NCBI RefSeq assembly: GCF_014635345.1 | Contig: NZ_BMCU01000005.1 | Coordinates: forward strand, 186,001-250,000 | DNA length: 64,000 nucleotides | DNA from: Rhodococcoides trifolii | GTDB lineage: Bacteria > Actinomycetota > Actinomycetes > Mycobacteriales > Mycobacteriaceae | Direction of reading: 5' to 3' | Shown: one piece after another, positions 63,265-64,000 of the stretch | Layout of the letters: each line of letters begins with the position of its first letter | How positions within the stretch are numbered: position 1 is the first letter of the stretch | The notes under the pieces: generated by a model | Databases searched by the model: none | Seen by the model: the letters and a program-made list of their open reading frames with translations, nothing else | Told to the model about the DNA's origin: nothing | Position numbers and translations under genes: made by a program

Positions 63265-64000
63265 TCAGGCCAGATACATCCCGAACCAGTCCAGCACTTC
63301 CTGATACACCTGCGCCGCAGCGGCCGGTTGATAGCGAGCGCCGGTGTCGTTGAAGAAGGCGTGATCGACGTCCGGAACGGTGTCGATCTTGTTGGTCAGA
63401 CCCGCGGCCTGCAAAGCTGCCGTGGCTGCCGGCTGCGATGCGTTGACCCGCGCATCGAGACCGGCATAGATCGCCAGCACCGCAGCGGAGTCGCCTGCGA
63501 AGTCGGGGTTGTCGGGAAGCGGACCGTAGAAGGGCACGGCCGCAGCGAGTCTCGGCTCGTTCGAGGCGAGCAGAGTCCACACGAGCCCGCCGCCGAAGCA
63601 GAAACCCACCGCGCCGAGCTTGACACCCGGCGCACGCTTCTGCAGTTCGTCGAGGCCGGCTTTCATGTCCGCGGAAAAACGCTCGGGCGGGATGTCGGAC
63701 AGCTTTGCCGTTGCTTCCGCGGGGTCGGTGAACGACGCCGTTCCACCTTCCTCGGACAGCAGGTCGATGGCCAACGACGAGTACCCCGCGCCGGCCAAAC
63801 GTCCTGCAATGGAACGGATGTGGTCCGTCAGACCCTTGTTCTCGTGTAGAACGAGGACGGCACCCCGGGGATTCGAGGCGGCCGCCCATGCGCCCTGCAG
63901 GGTTGCCGTCGGGCCGGGAAAGGTGATCGCTTCGGTGTCGACGGCGGTCTCCACGCCCGGCGGCAATCCAACGGCCGTCGTCGGCTCCTCGGTCGCTGTG
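63265..64000 (-). CDS. Dienelactone hydrolase family protein, N-terminus beyond the right edge
   Basis: The frame is open to the end of the window, with TATEEPTTAVGLPPGVETAV leading into the hydrolase. So the visible in-frame TTG at 63966 is probably not the start, and an N-terminal signal may lie outside. The DLH triad is visible: Cys in LGAVGFCFGGGLVW, Asp in IYAGLDARV and His in VPDVDHAFFND. PRGAVLVLHENKGLTDHIRS is the typical second strand. It is only distantly similar to the DLH at 50.9-51.6 kb. The substrate is unknown. Confidence 0.87.
   Translation of the reverse strand, partial: TATEEPTTAVGLPPGVETAVDTEAITFPGPTATLQGAWAAASNPRGAVLVLHENKGLTDHIRSIAGRLAGAGYSSLAIDLLSEEGGTASFTDPAEATAKLSDIPPERFSADMKAGLDELQKRAPGVKLGAVGFCFGGGLVWTLLASNEPRLAAAVPFYGPLPDNPDFAGDSAAVLAIYAGLDARVNASQPAATAALQAAGLTNKIDTVPDVDHAFFNDTGARYQPAAAAQVYQEVLDWFGMYLA

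Overview
The window is GC-rich, densely packed actinobacterial chromosome, most likely from Rhodococcus or a close relative in the Mycobacteriales. The evidence is the strong GC bias at third codon positions, many 4-base ATGA/GTGA gene overlaps, an antigen-85-type esterase, a 13E12-type DUF222/HNH protein, and gene content around the purine genes (purD, purB, purC, oligopeptidase B, EmrB-type MFS, FAD-binding dehydrogenase, purS, purQ) that recalls the Rv0772-Rv0788 region of Mycobacterium tuberculosis. I see no tRNA, rRNA, CRISPR array, phage or insertion sequence. All intergenic gaps are under 300 bases.

Region 1 (1-15,981) is an accessory biosynthetic block. A very large non-ribosomal peptide synthetase on the minus strand starts at 10,452 and runs off the left edge, with order C-A-T-C-A-T-C-A-T-C(partial). 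The third adenylation domain carries the serine specificity code. Divergent from it is a translationally coupled DrrA/DrrB-like ABC-2 exporter of three genes, followed by a convergent, coupled trio (secreted esterase and two GT2 glycosyltransferases).

Region 2 (16,123-36,872) is a housekeeping backbone: purQ/purS, purC, purB and purD on the minus strand. They are interleaved with an MBL-fold hydrolase, a FAD dehydrogenase divergent from a TetR regulator with a perfect 23-bp palindrome between them, a DUF1338 enzyme, glutathione peroxidase, DctA with a divergent CitA/DcuS-type two-component system, oligopeptidase B, an MFS exporter, threonine aldolase and an aminotransferase.

Region 3 (36,962-49,577) holds a lipoprotein serine hydrolase operon, a DUF559 protein, a coupled polyprenyl-sugar glycosylation pair (GT2-GtrA plus ArnT-like), a HIT protein, a frameshifted lipoprotein, the LysG/LysE lysine exporter pair, an OmpR-type two-component system and an F420-type oxidoreductase.

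Region 4 (49,637-64,000) contains a guanidine-III riboswitch in front of an SMR (Gdx-type) exporter, a protein made of sixteen exact-register decapeptide repeats, a MerR regulator without a normal start codon, alanine dehydrogenase with its Lrp-type regulator, an anti-sigma-like protein with no partner sigma factor, the proline catabolic operon (P5C dehydrogenase, proline dehydrogenase) with a divergent PucR-type regulator, a frameshifted alpha/beta hydrolase divergent from a MarR regulator, a DUF222/HNH protein, and a dienelactone hydrolase cut by the right edge.

A short GC-rich element with core CGRCCTCCGGCCTKCC recurs nine times at five loci (22.2, 26.6, 35.6, 44.1 and 53.2 kb), mostly between genes and often in tandem with a 29-30 bp period. 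It looks like a REP-type family and in two places it forms the 5' end of a gene.
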